Shown: positions 10,852-19,462, counted from the first letter of the stretch. The stretch: DNA of 64,000 bases from Thermoleophilaceae bacterium (GCA_030447905.1 JAUJNZ010000006.1:131813-195812), one strand, 5' to 3'. A program made the numbers and translations. Notes: a model not told the origin generated them from the letters alone.

Positions 10852-11643
10852 GTGCGGCTGCGCCGCCTCGTTCCCGGTCCCGACACGCTGACCGCCAGCG
10901 AGGCCATGGCCGGACTCGGCCTCGGCGACCTCGCGCCGCCCGAGCGACCGTACCTGGTCTTGAACATGGTCGCGACGCTCGACGGAAAGGTGGCGCTCGG
11001 GGGACGCACGGCGGGCATCGGCGGCCCGGCCGACCGCGAGCTCTTTCACCACCTGCGCACCCAGGCGGACGCCGTCATGGCGGGCGCGGGAACGCTCCGC
11101 GCCGAGCGCTACGGGCGCATCGTGCGCGACCCGGCGCTGCGGGAAAAGCGCGCGCGTGAGGGCCTCGAGACCGATCCGATTGGCTGCGTGGTGAGCGCGA
11201 GCCTCGACGGGCTGGCCGACCTGCCGCTGCTCGCCTTACCCGAGCAGCGCGTGGCCGTGCTGACCGGCGCCTCCGGCGAGCTTCCCGCGCGCGGGGCGCG
11301 CGTCGAGTACGTCCGCGCCGGCCTCGCCGAGGGAGACGGACGCGAGGTCGACCTTCGCGTCGCGCTGGGGCGCCTGCGCGCCGAGTGGGGCGTGCGCTCC
11401 GTCCTGTGCGAGGGCGGGCCGACCCTCAACGCCGGGCTGTTGCGGGCAGGACTCGTCGACGAGCTCTTCCTCTCGCTCGCGCCGAAGCTCGCGGGCGGGG
11501 CGGACGCGCTCACGATCGTCGCCGGGGAGCAGCTGCCCGAGGCGCCCGAGCTCGAGCTGGTTTGGCTGCTCGAGCGCCATGGTGAGCTATTCCTGCGCCT
11601 GCGCCTCGGTGGGCGGGAGCGCGGCGGAAGGGACGAGTCGTGA
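10852..11643 (+). CDS. RibD C-terminal domain / pyrimidine reductase-like protein
   Basis: 263 residues from GTG 10852. The fold is the dihydrofolate-reductase-like RibD_C domain: NMVATLDGKVAL near the N-terminus, DAVMAGAGTLRAERYG, and VLCEGGPTLNAGLLRAGLVDELFL toward the end. In riboflavin synthesis this domain reduces the ribosylamino-pyrimidine with NADPH; stand-alone copies may do this or act on other pterin or pyrimidine substrates. No deaminase domain and no other rib gene are nearby, so I leave the symbol blank. Confidence 0.85.
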   Translation: MRLRRLVPGPDTLTASEAMAGLGLGDLAPPERPYLVLNMVATLDGKVALGGRTAGIGGPADRELFHHLRTQADAVMAGAGTLRAERYGRIVRDPALREKRAREGLETDPIGCVVSASLDGLADLPLLALPEQRVAVLTGASGELPARGARVEYVRAGLAEGDGREVDLRVALGRLRAEWGVRSVLCEGGPTLNAGLLRAGLVDELFLSLAPKLAGGADALTIVAGEQLPEAPELELVWLLERHGELFLRLRLGGRERGGRDES

Positions 11644-11688
11644 CGCTAGCCTGAAAGCCGGGCGGCGGGTCGCCCTCCTCGATCACTG

Positions 11689-12867
11689 ATGCCTCCCCGA
11701 GCGCGCCACATCCTCTTTCCGTTCATCTGCGCGCTGATCGCGCTGCTCGCCGGCCTGTGGCTCGGCGGGCACCCGCGGGTGCTCCCCGACGGCGTGCGCA
11801 CCGCCTTCGTGGAGGAGGAGCGCGCCCTGCGCGCCGAGGTCATCCACGAGATCGAGAACGACTTCATCCGCGAGGTCGACGTCGACCGGCTCCAGGACGC
11901 CTCGCTCAAGGGCATGATCTCGTCGCTCGACGACCGCTTCTCGCACTACTTCTCCCCGCGCGAGGCCCAGCGGTTCCAGCAGTCGGTCGAGGGAAGGTTC
12001 GAGGGTGTCGGCATGCGCATCGAGGAGGTGCGCCAGGGACTCCAGGTGGTGTCGGTGTTCGACGGCTCGCCGGCTAAGCGCGCCGGCATCCGCCAGGGCG
12101 CCATCGTCACCGCGGTCGACGGGCGCTCGATCGCCGGGGAGAGCGCCGAGATCGCGACCGCGAGGATCAAGGGGCCCCCCGGAACCTCGGTACAGCTCAC
12201 GCTGATCGAGCCCTCCAGGAAGGGCCGCCGCACGGTCAGGGTCGAGCGCGAGCGGATCGAGGTGCCCACCGTGGAGACGAAGCTCGAGACCGTCGGCGGC
12301 AAGAAGCTCGGCGTCGCGGCGCTCGTGACCTTCAGCTCGGGCGCGCACGGCGAGTTGCGCACCGCAATCGAGCGGCTGCGCGCCCGGGGCGCCCAGGGCA
12401 TCGTCTTCGACCTGCGGGGCAACGGCGGCGGCCTGCTGCAGGAGGCGGTGCTCGTGTCGAGCCTGTTCATCGAGGACGGCGTGGTCGTCTCGACCGACGG
12501 ACGCAACCGCGAGCAGCGGACCTTCACCGCCGAGGGCGACGCGCTCGACGGGCGCCTTCCCGTCACCGTTCTCGTGGACGGCGGCTCGGCGAGCGCGTCG
12601 GAGATCGTCGCCGGAGCGCTGCGGGATCGCAAACGGGCGACGCTCGTGGGCACGAAGACCTTCGGCAAGGGCGTCTTCCAGGAGATCGAGCCGCTCTCCA
12701 ACGGTGGTGCGCTCGACCTCACCGTGGGCCGCTACTACCTGCCGAGCGGCGAGAACATCAGCGATCGGGGGATCACCCCGAAGGTCCCGGCGCGCGACGA
12801 CCCGCGCACCGCACGCGACGAGGCGCTGCCCGTCGCGCTCAAGACGCTCGCCGGCGCGGCTCGATGA
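11689..12867 (+). CDS. ctpA: S41 family C-terminal processing protease
   Basis: 392 residues, ATG 11689. An N-terminal membrane anchor (about residues 8-27) is followed by the TPR-like N-domain, a PDZ domain around 100-190 (GVGMRIEEV, GIRQGAIVTAVDGRSI) and the S41 protease core. The Ser-Lys dyad is visible as GSASASE and, about 25 residues later, KTFGKGVFQ. Such proteases act on the outer face of the membrane and cut or degrade proteins from their C-termini. The stop overlaps the next gene's start (ATGA), coupling it to the RNase R-like gene. Confidence 0.93.
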   Translation: MPPRARHILFPFICALIALLAGLWLGGHPRVLPDGVRTAFVEEERALRAEVIHEIENDFIREVDVDRLQDASLKGMISSLDDRFSHYFSPREAQRFQQSVEGRFEGVGMRIEEVRQGLQVVSVFDGSPAKRAGIRQGAIVTAVDGRSIAGESAEIATARIKGPPGTSVQLTLIEPSRKGRRTVRVERERIEVPTVETKLETVGGKKLGVAALVTFSSGAHGELRTAIERLRARGAQGIVFDLRGNGGGLLQEAVLVSSLFIEDGVVVSTDGRNREQRTFTAEGDALDGRLPVTVLVDGGSASASEIVAGALRDRKRATLVGTKTFGKGVFQEIEPLSNGGALDLTVGRYYLPSGENISDRGITPKVPARDDPRTARDEALPVALKTLAGAAR

Positions 12868-14714
12868 GCGGGGGACGGCCCGGGGCGGCGTCGCCCCGGC
12901 GCGGCCGCCGGGGCGGCCGGCCGGCGGCGAGCGCGAAAGTCCCCAAGCGCTCGTCGGGCAACGGCCGTTCCTCGGCGCGCCCGTCCGCCGAGCCGGTGGT
13001 GGCGACGCTCGAGCGCCGCGGGCGGCTGGTCGTCGCCGAGCCGCTATTCGAGCGCGGCCGCCGCCACGCCATCGACGGGCGCGCCCGTGGGGGAGCGGAG
13101 GTCGGTGAGCTCGTGCTCGTCGGCCTCGGCAAGCGCGGCGCACGCGTGGTGCGCCGGCTCGGGCGGCCCGAGGTGGCCCGCGACGTGCTCGAGGGGCTGA
13201 TGCTCGACCGCGGGCTGCGGCGGGCGTTCGGGCGGCGCGTCGAGGCCGAGGCGGACGAGGCGGCGGGCGTGCCGGCGAGCGGCGGGGCCCGCCGGGACCT
13301 CACCGAGCTCCCCACCTTCACGATCGATCCCGCCGACGCCAAGGACTTCGACGACGCGGTATCGGCGCGACGGGAGGGCGACGACGTCCGCGTGTGGATC
13401 CACATCGCCGACGTGAGTGCCTACGTGCGCCCCGCCGCCCAGGTCGAGGCCGAGGCCCTGCGGCGGGCGACGAGCGTGTACGTGCCGGGCGCCGTCGAGC
13501 CCATGCTCCCGCACGTCCTGTCGAGCGACGCCTGCAGCCTGATACCCGGGGAGGAGCGGGCGGCGGTGACCGTCGAGGTGCTCATGCGCGGGGCGGCGGC
13601 CACCTCGGCGAGCTTCGTCCGCTCGACGATCCGCTCCGATGCCCGCCTCACCTACGAACAGGTCGACGGGATCTTCTCCGGCGGAGAGCATGCCGCCGAG
13701 CCCTGGGGCGAGCCGCTCGCCGCCGCGCGCGAGGTCGCCGCAGCGCTGCGCGCCCGCCGGGCCGAGGCCGGCACGGCGCTCGAGGTCACCTCGCTCGAGC
13801 CGTCGTACCGGTTCGATTCGGCCGGCCAGGTCACCGGGGTCGTCCACGAGGAGCAGACCGAGGCCCACGAGCTGATCGAGCACCTGATGATCCTCGCCAA
13901 CGAGCAGGTCGCCGAGTACCTGGCCGAGCGACGGGCACCCACGCTCTACCGCGTCCACGAGCGCCCCGACCCGCTCGCGATCGAGCGCCTGATCGAGCAG
14001 CTCGCGAGCCTCGGCGTGCCGACCCCGCCGGTGCCCGAGCGGATGAGCCCCCAGCAGGCCGCAGACCTCGCCGCCGAGGCGAGCCGACGCGTGGCCGCGT
14101 GGGCGCGCCGCGCGGATGGTCGCGGCCGTGAGGGCCTGACGGCGCTCGTCCTGCGCTCGCTCAAGCAGGCCACCTACTCCCCGCGCAACGTCGGCCACGC
14201 CGGCCTCGGCAGCGAGCGCTACTGCCACTTCACCTCGCCGATCCGACGCTATCCCGACCTCGTCTGCCACCGCGCGCTGCTCGGGTCGCTCGGCCTGGAC
14301 GACGCCGCGCCCCGCGCCGAGCACCTCGGCGAGGTCGCCGAGCACGCCTCGCTCGCCGAGCGCGAGGCGCTGCGGGTCGAGCGCGACGCCGCCGACGTGT
14401 GCGCCGCCTTCCTGCTCGAGCGCATGCTGGCCGAGGCCGGCGGTCGCGGCGCTGCGGTTCCCTTCGACGGCGAGGTCGTTGGCGTGATCGGCAAGGGCGC
14501 CTTCGTTCGCTTCGGCGACGAGGGCTTCGAGGGGTTCCTGCCCGCTCGGACGATCGGCGGCGCGGAGTGGTGGTCGCTCGACGACGCCGAGACCGGGCTC
14601 GTCGGCGAGGACACGGGGCGGGCGCTTCGGATCGGCGACCCCGTGACCGTGGAGGTCGAGCGCGTGGACGCCCCGCGGGGACGGGTTGACCTCGCTCCGG
14701 CGGGCCGCAGCTAG
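12864..14714 (+). CDS. rnr: RNase R/VacB-family exoribonuclease
   Basis: 616 residues, ATG 12864, overlapping ctpA by 4 nt. Order: basic Arg/Gly/Ser-rich N-terminus (1-40), one OB-like region (about 45-125), the RNB catalytic domain with IDPADAKDFDDAV (acidic metal ligands, near 152-164), and a C-terminal S1 domain (about 530-610). It is shorter than E. coli RNase R (813) and seems to lack one cold-shock domain. RNase R is a 3'-5' exonuclease that degrades structured and non-stop mRNA, in many bacteria with SmpB-tmRNA, whose genes lie directly downstream. Confidence 0.92.
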   Translation: MSGGRPGAASPRRGRRGGRPAASAKVPKRSSGNGRSSARPSAEPVVATLERRGRLVVAEPLFERGRRHAIDGRARGGAEVGELVLVGLGKRGARVVRRLGRPEVARDVLEGLMLDRGLRRAFGRRVEAEADEAAGVPASGGARRDLTELPTFTIDPADAKDFDDAVSARREGDDVRVWIHIADVSAYVRPAAQVEAEALRRATSVYVPGAVEPMLPHVLSSDACSLIPGEERAAVTVEVLMRGAAATSASFVRSTIRSDARLTYEQVDGIFSGGEHAAEPWGEPLAAAREVAAALRARRAEAGTALEVTSLEPSYRFDSAGQVTGVVHEEQTEAHELIEHLMILANEQVAEYLAERRAPTLYRVHERPDPLAIERLIEQLASLGVPTPPVPERMSPQQAADLAAEASRRVAAWARRADGRGREGLTALVLRSLKQATYSPRNVGHAGLGSERYCHFTSPIRRYPDLVCHRALLGSLGLDDAAPRAEHLGEVAEHASLAEREALRVERDAADVCAAFLLERMLAEAGGRGAAVPFDGEVVGVIGKGAFVRFGDEGFEGFLPARTIGGAEWWSLDDAETGLVGEDTGRALRIGDPVTVEVERVDAPRGRVDLAPAGRS

Positions 14715-14719
14715 CGACG

Positions 14720-15202
14720 ATGGCCAAGCGCAGCGGCAAGCGCAAGGCCGCCCCCGGCGACGTCGCGACCAACCGCCAGGCCTCCTTCCGCTACGAGCTG
14801 CTCGACCGGTTCGAGTGCGGGATCGAGCTCCAGGGCTCGGAGGTCAAGTCGATGCGCGAGGGCGGCGTCCAGCTCAAGGACGCCTACGCGGCGCTCGAGG
14901 AGGGCGAGGTCTGGCTGCACCGGATGTACGTGGCGCCCTACCGCCCCGCCGCGCGCGAGAACCACGAGCCCGAGCGCCCACGCAAGCTCCTGCTGCACCG
15001 GCACGAGATCGAGCGCCTAATCGGCCAGACCGCCGAGAAGGGCCTCACGCTGGTGCCCACGCGGGTGTACTTCCGCGGACCCAACGCCAAGGTCGAGCTC
15101 GCCCTGGCCCGCGGCAAGGCGGTGGTCGACCGGCGCCGCGACCTCAAGGAACGCGAGCAGCGCCGCGAGATCGAGCGCGCGCTCAGCGAGCGCGGGGGGT
15201 AG
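14720..15202 (+). CDS. smpB: SsrA-binding protein SmpB
   Basis: 160 residues, ATG 14720, 5 nt after rnr. SmpB binds the tRNA-like domain of tmRNA and brings it to stalled ribosomes. The signatures NRQASFRYELLDRFECGIEL, GSEVKSMREG and GLTLVPTRVYFRGPNAKVELAL are all present, as is the long basic C-terminal tail (KAVVDRRRDLKEREQRREIER) that becomes helical in the decoding centre. The tmRNA gene is 1.1 kb downstream, beyond an opposite-strand protease gene. Confidence 0.97.
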   Translation: MAKRSGKRKAAPGDVATNRQASFRYELLDRFECGIELQGSEVKSMREGGVQLKDAYAALEEGEVWLHRMYVAPYRPAARENHEPERPRKLLLHRHEIERLIGQTAEKGLTLVPTRVYFRGPNAKVELALARGKAVVDRRRDLKEREQRREIERALSERGG

Positions 15203-15226
15203 GTTCCCGAGCCTGAGGGAAGCTCG

Positions 15227-15249
15227 CCGCCGGCGCCCCGGGGCGGCGG
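15227..15249. terminator. possible bidirectional terminator between convergent genes
   Basis: CCGCCG (15227-15232) and CGGCGG (15244-15249) can form a 6-bp GC stem with an 11-nt loop that itself contains CCCC/GGGG. It lies exactly between the smpB stop and the end of the convergent site-2 protease gene. No U-tract follows, which is common in high-GC actinobacteria, so the call is weak. Confidence 0.35.
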
Positions 15250-16230
15250 TTACACGTCGCCGAAGTCGCGCTCGATGAAGGTGAGGTCCATGCCGAACGC
15301 GAGCGCCACGGCGAGCCCGATGTAGGTAAGTGCCACGGCCGCGCGGGTGCGCGGACGGACGCGGTGATAGGCCTGCGACTCGGGCGACTTGCGCGCCTTC
15401 CAGCGCCGCCAGGTCTCGAGCCCGCCGAAGAGCAGGATGATCAGCATGATCGGGTTCGGGAAGGCGACCGTCGCGGCCACGAGCAGCGCGAAGCCGACGA
15501 ACCACATCCACGGCGAGAGCGCGGCCATCGCCCGCCCGCCGTCGAGGGGCAGGACCGGCAGCAGGTTGATCAGGTTGAGGAAGAACCCGACGAAGGCGAG
15601 CGCCTGGAAGAGCTCGTTGCCGGTCAGCGCGTAGAGCCCGACCGGGATCAGGCACCCGAGCGAGCCGAGGATCGGCCCGGCGAGCCCGACGCGGGCCTCG
15701 GCGGCGGCGTCCTTGGGCATCTGCTTCATCCCCACCGCCGCCCCGAGGAAGGGGATGAACAGCGGCGCCGTGGCCTTGATCCCCTCGCGCCGGAGCTGGA
15801 AGACGTGGCCCATCTCGTGGATCAGGAGCAGGAGCACGAAGCCGACGGCAAAGCGCCAGCCCCAGATGAGCGTGTAGGCCCCGATCGACACGAGCATCGA
15901 GGCCGAGGTCGTGAACAGCTTGAGCTTGGGGAGGAGGAGCAGGAGCCCCTTGAGCTTGGCCCCGAACTTGAATAGCAGTAGGCCGAGGGCGATGAGCGGA
16001 CCGAGGGCTCGTTTCCAGATCGGCTTGTGCTCGCGCGGGGGTGCGGGCGCGGGCGCGGCGGGCGCGGGGCCGGCCGGCTGGGTCGCCGGCTCGCCCCAGA
16101 CGGGAGCGCCCGCGCCCTGCTGGGTCCAGCCGGCAGGCATGGCGGCGCTGCCGTCGCCACCGGGCCAAGCCGCCCCGGCGTTCGGCGCTGCGGCCGGACT
16201 GCGCTCGGGCGAGTCGAAGCGTTCTTGCAT
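15250..16230 (-). CDS. site-2 protease family (M50) membrane metalloprotease
   Basis: 326 residues from ATG 16230. A Pro/Ala-rich cytosolic tail (1-85) is followed by several membrane segments. The zinc motif HEMGH occurs in LLLIHEMGHVFQL (near 140) and the second ligand motif LPLDGGRAM in LINLLPVLPLDGGRAM. M50 proteases cleave within the membrane, often in regulated release of sigma or signalling factors; no anti-sigma gene is adjacent. GATAAT (complement of 16237-16242) ends 6 nt upstream of ATG, suggesting a leaderless promoter divergent from ssrA. Confidence 0.85.
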   Translation of the reverse strand: MQERFDSPERSPAAAPNAGAAWPGGDGSAAMPAGWTQQGAGAPVWGEPATQPAGPAPAAPAPAPPREHKPIWKRALGPLIALGLLLFKFGAKLKGLLLLLPKLKLFTTSASMLVSIGAYTLIWGWRFAVGFVLLLLIHEMGHVFQLRREGIKATAPLFIPFLGAAVGMKQMPKDAAAEARVGLAGPILGSLGCLIPVGLYALTGNELFQALAFVGFFLNLINLLPVLPLDGGRAMAALSPWMWFVGFALLVAATVAFPNPIMLIILLFGGLETWRRWKARKSPESQAYHRVRPRTRAAVALTYIGLAVALAFGMDLTFIERDFGDV

Positions 16231-16261
16231 ACCCCGATTATCGCAGCGACAAGCGGCTTCC

Positions 16262-16288
16262 TTGAGCCCTTGCGCGCCGGGCTAGAAT
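16262..16288 (+). promoter_or_regulatory. candidate ssrA promoter
   Basis: TTGAGC (16262-16267) and TAGAAT (16283-16288) are spaced by 15 nt, somewhat short but otherwise sigma-70-like. The -10 lies 15 nt before the first base of mature tmRNA, which fits a short 5' leader removed by RNase P. Confidence 0.45.
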
Positions 16289-16303
16289 AGGTGCCGCCAC
16301 CAC

Positions 16304-16668
16304 GGGGACGACAGGCTTCGACGTGGACGATCCGTGGGGACGGTAGCGAGCCGAGGTCCCCGGTAGGCCTCGTAAAACAACCGGGAAAACCATAATTGGC
16401 GACTCTCACGAGTTCGCCCTCCGGGCCTAGCCAAACTAGGTCCGTGAGGTGTCGGCCCGCCCTCGGCCCGTGGGGCGGATGACCGGCATCAGATAACGGG
16501 CTCGCCCGCCGCGCTCGCCCTCGACGCGGCGGGGACTTCAAGAGGGCTGGCCTCCCGCAACCCCGTCGGCACGGCTAGCGGGAGGCGAGATCAAGAGAGC
16601 CGACTACGCTCGTAGAAGCCGTCCCTGACGCGTCCGCGGACGTGGGTTCGATTCCCACCGTCTCCACC
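16304..16668 (+). ncRNA. ssrA: transfer-messenger RNA (tmRNA)
   Basis: The 5' end GGGGACGACAGGCTTCGACG and the 3' end (T-arm GGGTTCGATTCCC, then CGTCTCC and ACC) form the tRNA-like half: GGGGACG pairs with CGTCTCC over 7 bp, including the usual G3-U. Length is 365 nt. The tag reading frame runs from GGC 16398 to TAG 16428-16430 and encodes GDSHEFALRA, aligning position for position with E. coli ANDENYALAA. The genome has ACC followed by T, so the terminal A of CCA must be added after transcription. Downstream AT-poor segments should form the pseudoknots. Confidence 0.95.
16398..16430 (+). other. tmRNA tag-peptide frame GDSHEFALRA
   Basis: Codons GGC GAC TCT CAC GAG TTC GCC CTC CGG GCC TAG. 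The resume codon would be Gly (GGC) and the peptide ends Ala-Leu-Arg-Ala. The assignment rests on the only short frame ending in a stop in the expected place, on the 10-residue length, and on the ATAATT just before it, similar to the AAUAGUC before the E. coli resume codon. Confidence 0.75.
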
Positions 16669-17021
16669 TCGAAGGGGAAAAAGGGACGCGGGTACGTACC
16701 GAGCGACGGCGGATTCTTCGCGAGCAAGCCCTCGAGTGCTACCGCGAAGAGGATCCGCCACGCGATCTACGGGTGCGAAGCCGCGCGAGGCTCGGACGGC
16801 GAAGAGGCTAGCCAGTCCGGGTCTACGGCCTTGTGCGTGTTGGCCGCGCCATATGCTGGCTGGCGCTTTTCACGCGGAAGCGGAACCGTCGGTAACGGCG
16901 ACCAAGAGCGCCGCTTCCAGGGAGAGCAGCACTCTGGGTCGGTCGCACCCGTGCCGTCGACTGGCCCGGTGTTCGATCGAGGCTTGTCAGCGAGCGGTTT
17001 ATCCTTTATCGTCGATGAGCG
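16669..17021. other. gene-free stretch behind ssrA
   Basis: 353 nt with lower GC than its surroundings and no convincing gene; open frames here mix codons of poor third-position GC. No tRNA-like fold, integrase remnant or repeat of the tmRNA 3' end was seen. The last ~40 nt hold the candidate arsR promoter. Confidence 0.6.
16984..17012 (+). promoter_or_regulatory. candidate arsR promoter
   Basis: TTGTCA (16984-16989), a 17-nt spacer, and TATCGT (17007-17012) end 9 nt before the arsR ATG. This would give an almost leaderless transcript and place the AT-rich TTTATCCTTTATCG, a plausible ArsR-binding region, over the -10. Confidence 0.4.
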
Positions 17022-17426
17022 ATGAACTTAACGCGCGAACAGGCCGAGCTGTATGCGGGCTGGTTTCGCTGCCTTGCCGATCCCACGCGGCTCGAGATCC
17101 TCAGCCTCCTCGCCAGCGAGCGCCGACCGCTGTCGGTCGGCGAGATCGTGGCTGGGGTCGACGTAGGCCAGTCGACCGTCTCGGAGCATCTCCGCCTGCT
17201 GGCCGAGACGTGCTTCGTGCTGGTCGAGCACCGGGGCACGAGCAGCCTCTTCCGGATCAATGAGAGCTGCATCGACTGCTTCCCTTCGGCCGCCCAGTTT
17301 GTTATGGGCAGCGTGCGGGAGGACCACCTGCCCGCCGCGCGCCCAAGCGCGACGCGTCGCAGGCGACGGAGCACGTCGCTGCCCGCCGGCCATCGTCAGC
17401 CCGCCGGAAACCCGGGGCGCCGATGA
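17022..17426 (+). CDS. arsR: ArsR/SmtB-family metalloregulator
   Basis: 134 residues, ATG 17022. A winged helix-turn-helix runs from about 15 to 80: CLADPTRLEILSLLASERR, then recognition helix VGQSTVSEHLRLL. Cys83 and Cys86 in ESCIDCFP (with Cys63 nearby) could form a C-terminal As(III)-binding site, as in actinobacterial ArsR proteins next to arsM. It should repress the arsenic genes until arsenite binds. The last ~35 residues are Arg/Pro/Ser-rich and unlike the family, so the frame after about residue 96 may be shifted by an indel. Confidence 0.85.
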   Translation: MNLTREQAELYAGWFRCLADPTRLEILSLLASERRPLSVGEIVAGVDVGQSTVSEHLRLLAETCFVLVEHRGTSSLFRINESCIDCFPSAAQFVMGSVREDHLPAARPSATRRRRRSTSLPAGHRQPAGNPGRR

Positions 17427-17867
17427 CCAGGGCGCTCGAGGAAATGGCCCCGGGAGCTGGCGCCGTTCCGTCCGCTCCGGGCTGCGCACGAGCGGAATCT
17501 CGGACCCGCGCGCGCCTTGGGCGGCGCCGCGGGGCTACCGCTTGCCGGCTTGGACGAGCATTTCGACGGTTCTGGGTACTGGACGCCGCTGGCGGCGGCC
17601 TCGCGGGTCTCGTTGGCGCGGTACGCTACGGCCCGCCTGGCTACTGCGCTCGCTCGTCGTCCACCCTGCCGTCCGAAGTCGTAGCCACGGCCGAGTGCGG
17701 CTCACATCGGCGCTCGCCGAGGCCCGTCGCGCAGGCGTGGACGAGTCTTTCTGCTCAGCACCGACGCGCACCTATTCTTCGCCGCGCACGGATTCAAGGA
17801 AGTTCCCCGCGCGACCGCCCCAGCCGAACTGCGGTCGAGCACCGAGCTGCGGGGCGCCTACCCCTAG
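17423..17867 (+). pseudogene. frameshifted ArsN-like GNAT acetyltransferase
   Basis: No single frame is open, but pieces in successive frames join into one GNAT protein. From 17463 the frame reads RPLRAAHERNLGP and GLPLAGLDEHFDG; a shift near 17565 gives FWVLDAAGGGLAGLVGAVRYG; another near 17628 gives LLRSLVVHPAVRSR and LTSALAEARRAGVDE; another near 17745 gives VFLLSTDAHLFFAAHGF and the C-terminus ending RGAYP-stop at 17865-17867. The order and motifs match arsenic-operon N-acetyltransferases (ArsN). Either the gene is dead or the sequence has at least three indel errors. It lies between arsR and arsM, the expected context. Confidence 0.72.
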
Positions 17868-17900
17868 CAGCGCCACCCTCATGAGCTTGGAGGTCGCACC

Positions 17901-18719
17901 ATGACGAGCACACCCGCCAGCGCGATCCGCGAGGCTGTCCGCGAGCGCTACGCCGAGGCGGCCACCGAGGCCGCCCGCGGCGCCTTCGACGATGCTCGAC
18001 AGATCGAGGCGGAGGCCGGCTGTTGCGGTCCGGGAGGGGGCTGCGGCGGCGGCGCCATCGGCGACGGTTCCTTCGGCGCTGCCCTCTACAGCGGCGAGGC
18101 CGATGGCGCCCCCACGGCGGCGGTCGACGCCTCGCTCGGCTGCGGCGTGCCAACCGCGGTGGCCGACCTGCACGAGGGCGAGACGGTGCTCGACCTGGGC
18201 TCTGGGGGCGGCACCGACGTGCTCATCTCCGCTCGCCGCGTCGGCCCGACCGGCAGGGCGATCGGCCTCGACATGACCGACGAGATGCTCGACGTGGCTC
18301 GGCGCAACTCGGCTGAGGCCGGTGTCGACAACGTCGAGTTCGTCAAGGGCTACATCGAGGAGATGCCACTCGACGACGAGTCAGTCGACGTCGTGATCTC
18401 CAACTGCGTGATCAACCTGTCAGCCGACAAGCCACGGGTTCTGCGCGAGGCCGCGCGCGTGCTGCGGCCCGGCGGCCGCTTCGCCGTCAGCGACATCGTC
18501 GCCGACGAGAACATGGACCCCGCCACTCGAGCCGACAAGCAACAGTGGACCGGCTGCATCGCCGGCGCCCTCACCCGAGCAGAGTTCGAAGGGGCGCTGG
18601 ACGACGCCGGCTTCACGGAGATCGAGATCCGCGAGACCCACCGCGTCCACGAACAGGCCACCTCCGCCATCATCCGAGCTCGCCGGCCGGACCGCGGGCG
18701 GCGGAGCGCGGCACGCTGA
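17901..18719 (+). CDS. arsM: arsenite methyltransferase
   Basis: 272 residues, ATG 17901. ArsM methylates As(III) with S-adenosylmethionine. Motifs: Cys41-Cys42 in [13 protein letters not shown]; the SAM-binding [23 protein letters not shown], and [10 protein letters not shown]. These Cys positions match the residues that bind trivalent arsenic in the family. The gene follows the broken acetyltransferase by 33 nt and precedes a VOC protein, so a single arsenic operon arsR-(arsN)-arsM-VOC is likely. Confidence 0.93.
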   Translation: MTSTPASAIREAVRERYAEAATEAARGAFDDARQIEAEAGCCGPGGGCGGGAIGDGSFGAALYSGEADGAPTAAVDASLGCGVPTAVADLHEGETVLDLGSGGGTDVLISARRVGPTGRAIGLDMTDEMLDVARRNSAEAGVDNVEFVKGYIEEMPLDDESVDVVISNCVINLSADKPRVLREAARVLRPGGRFAVSDIVADENMDPATRADKQQWTGCIAGALTRAEFEGALDDAGFTEIEIRETHRVHEQATSAIIRARRPDRGRRSAAR

Positions 18720-18739
18720 GCTGTTCCGCTCTTGGCGAT

Positions 18740-19195
18740 GTGAGAACGCCGCTATCGAAGATCAGCCACGTAGACCTCGTGGTCAGCTCGGTCGAGCGGA
18801 GCCTGCCCTTCTCCCGGGGCCTGCTCGAGCCGCTTGGCTGGTCTGGCCTTCGCGAAGTGCGCGGCGAGCAGGGCGAGACGATCTACTACCTCTCGGTCGA
18901 GGGCCCGGGCGTCGCAGCGCTGGGCCTGGGGGAGAAACGCTCCGACGCGCACGGCGTCCCTTACGACCGCTACGCGGTCGGCGTCCACCACCTCTGCCTC
19001 GACGTTTGTTCGCGCGAGGGCGTGGATGCGAGAGCCCCGTGGATGCGCGGCCAGGGAGTCCGGATCGAGAGCGGCCCCGCGGAGTACGAGTACACGCCCG
19101 GCTCCTACGCCGTCTTCTTTTACGATCCCGACGGGATCAAGCTAGAGCTGCTGCACCGCCCAACGTACTGGGAGTGGCTGCGCAGTCCCACATGA
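18740..19195 (+). CDS. VOC (glyoxalase/bleomycin-resistance) family protein
   Basis: 151 residues from GTG 18740; the frame is open further upstream but that part lies inside arsM. It begins [21 protein letters not shown] and ends with [16 protein letters not shown], the paired beta-alpha-beta-beta-beta motifs of the vicinal oxygen chelate fold with likely metal ligands His (SHVDL), His (HHLCLDV) and Glu (KLELL). The dioxygenase ArsI of arsenic operons belongs to this fold, but the vicinal Cys pair ArsI needs is not seen, so a C-As lyase activity is not supported. Role unknown. Confidence 0.75.
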   Translation: MRTPLSKISHVDLVVSSVERSLPFSRGLLEPLGWSGLREVRGEQGETIYYLSVEGPGVAALGLGEKRSDAHGVPYDRYAVGVHHLCLDVCSREGVDARAPWMRGQGVRIESGPAEYEYTPGSYAVFFYDPDGIKLELLHRPTYWEWLRSPT

Positions 19196-19459
19196 TCTGT
19201 AACGGGTCGGAGTGCTGCATCGCGCCAAGCAAATCTGCTCCCAGCGCATGGAAGCGACACTGCGTGGTGCTTGGGCCGAGTGCTGCTTCGCGAGAGGCGG
19301 GAGCGAGAATTGAAGGCGATTCAACTGGATACCCGGAAGACCGGGAGAGCATCGTTCTCGATCGCGTCGCGAAGGCGGTCCTAGGGGAAGCTCGAAGAAA
19401 GGGGCGTCACCCAGGCGACGTCATCGGTTAGGCAGGCGAGGACCACCCTCTTGATCCAC
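19196..19459. other. gene-free stretch before the IS element
   Basis: About 260 nt of lower GC. One frame ends with a plausible helix (RVAKAVLGEARRKGRHPGDVIG, stop at 19429-19431), perhaps the tail of a lost gene, but nothing upstream in that frame supports a gene. No promoter or RNA was recognised. Confidence 0.4.
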
Positions 19460-19462
19460 TTA

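Noticed and set aside
16642-17025. Open frame starting inside the tmRNA T-arm
   Set aside because: Its first residues come from the tmRNA 3' end and the rest has poor third-position GC and no recognisable domain.
18740-19195. ArsI (C-As lyase) identity for the VOC protein
   Set aside because: The context fits but the vicinal cysteine pair required for trivalent organoarsenical binding is not seen.
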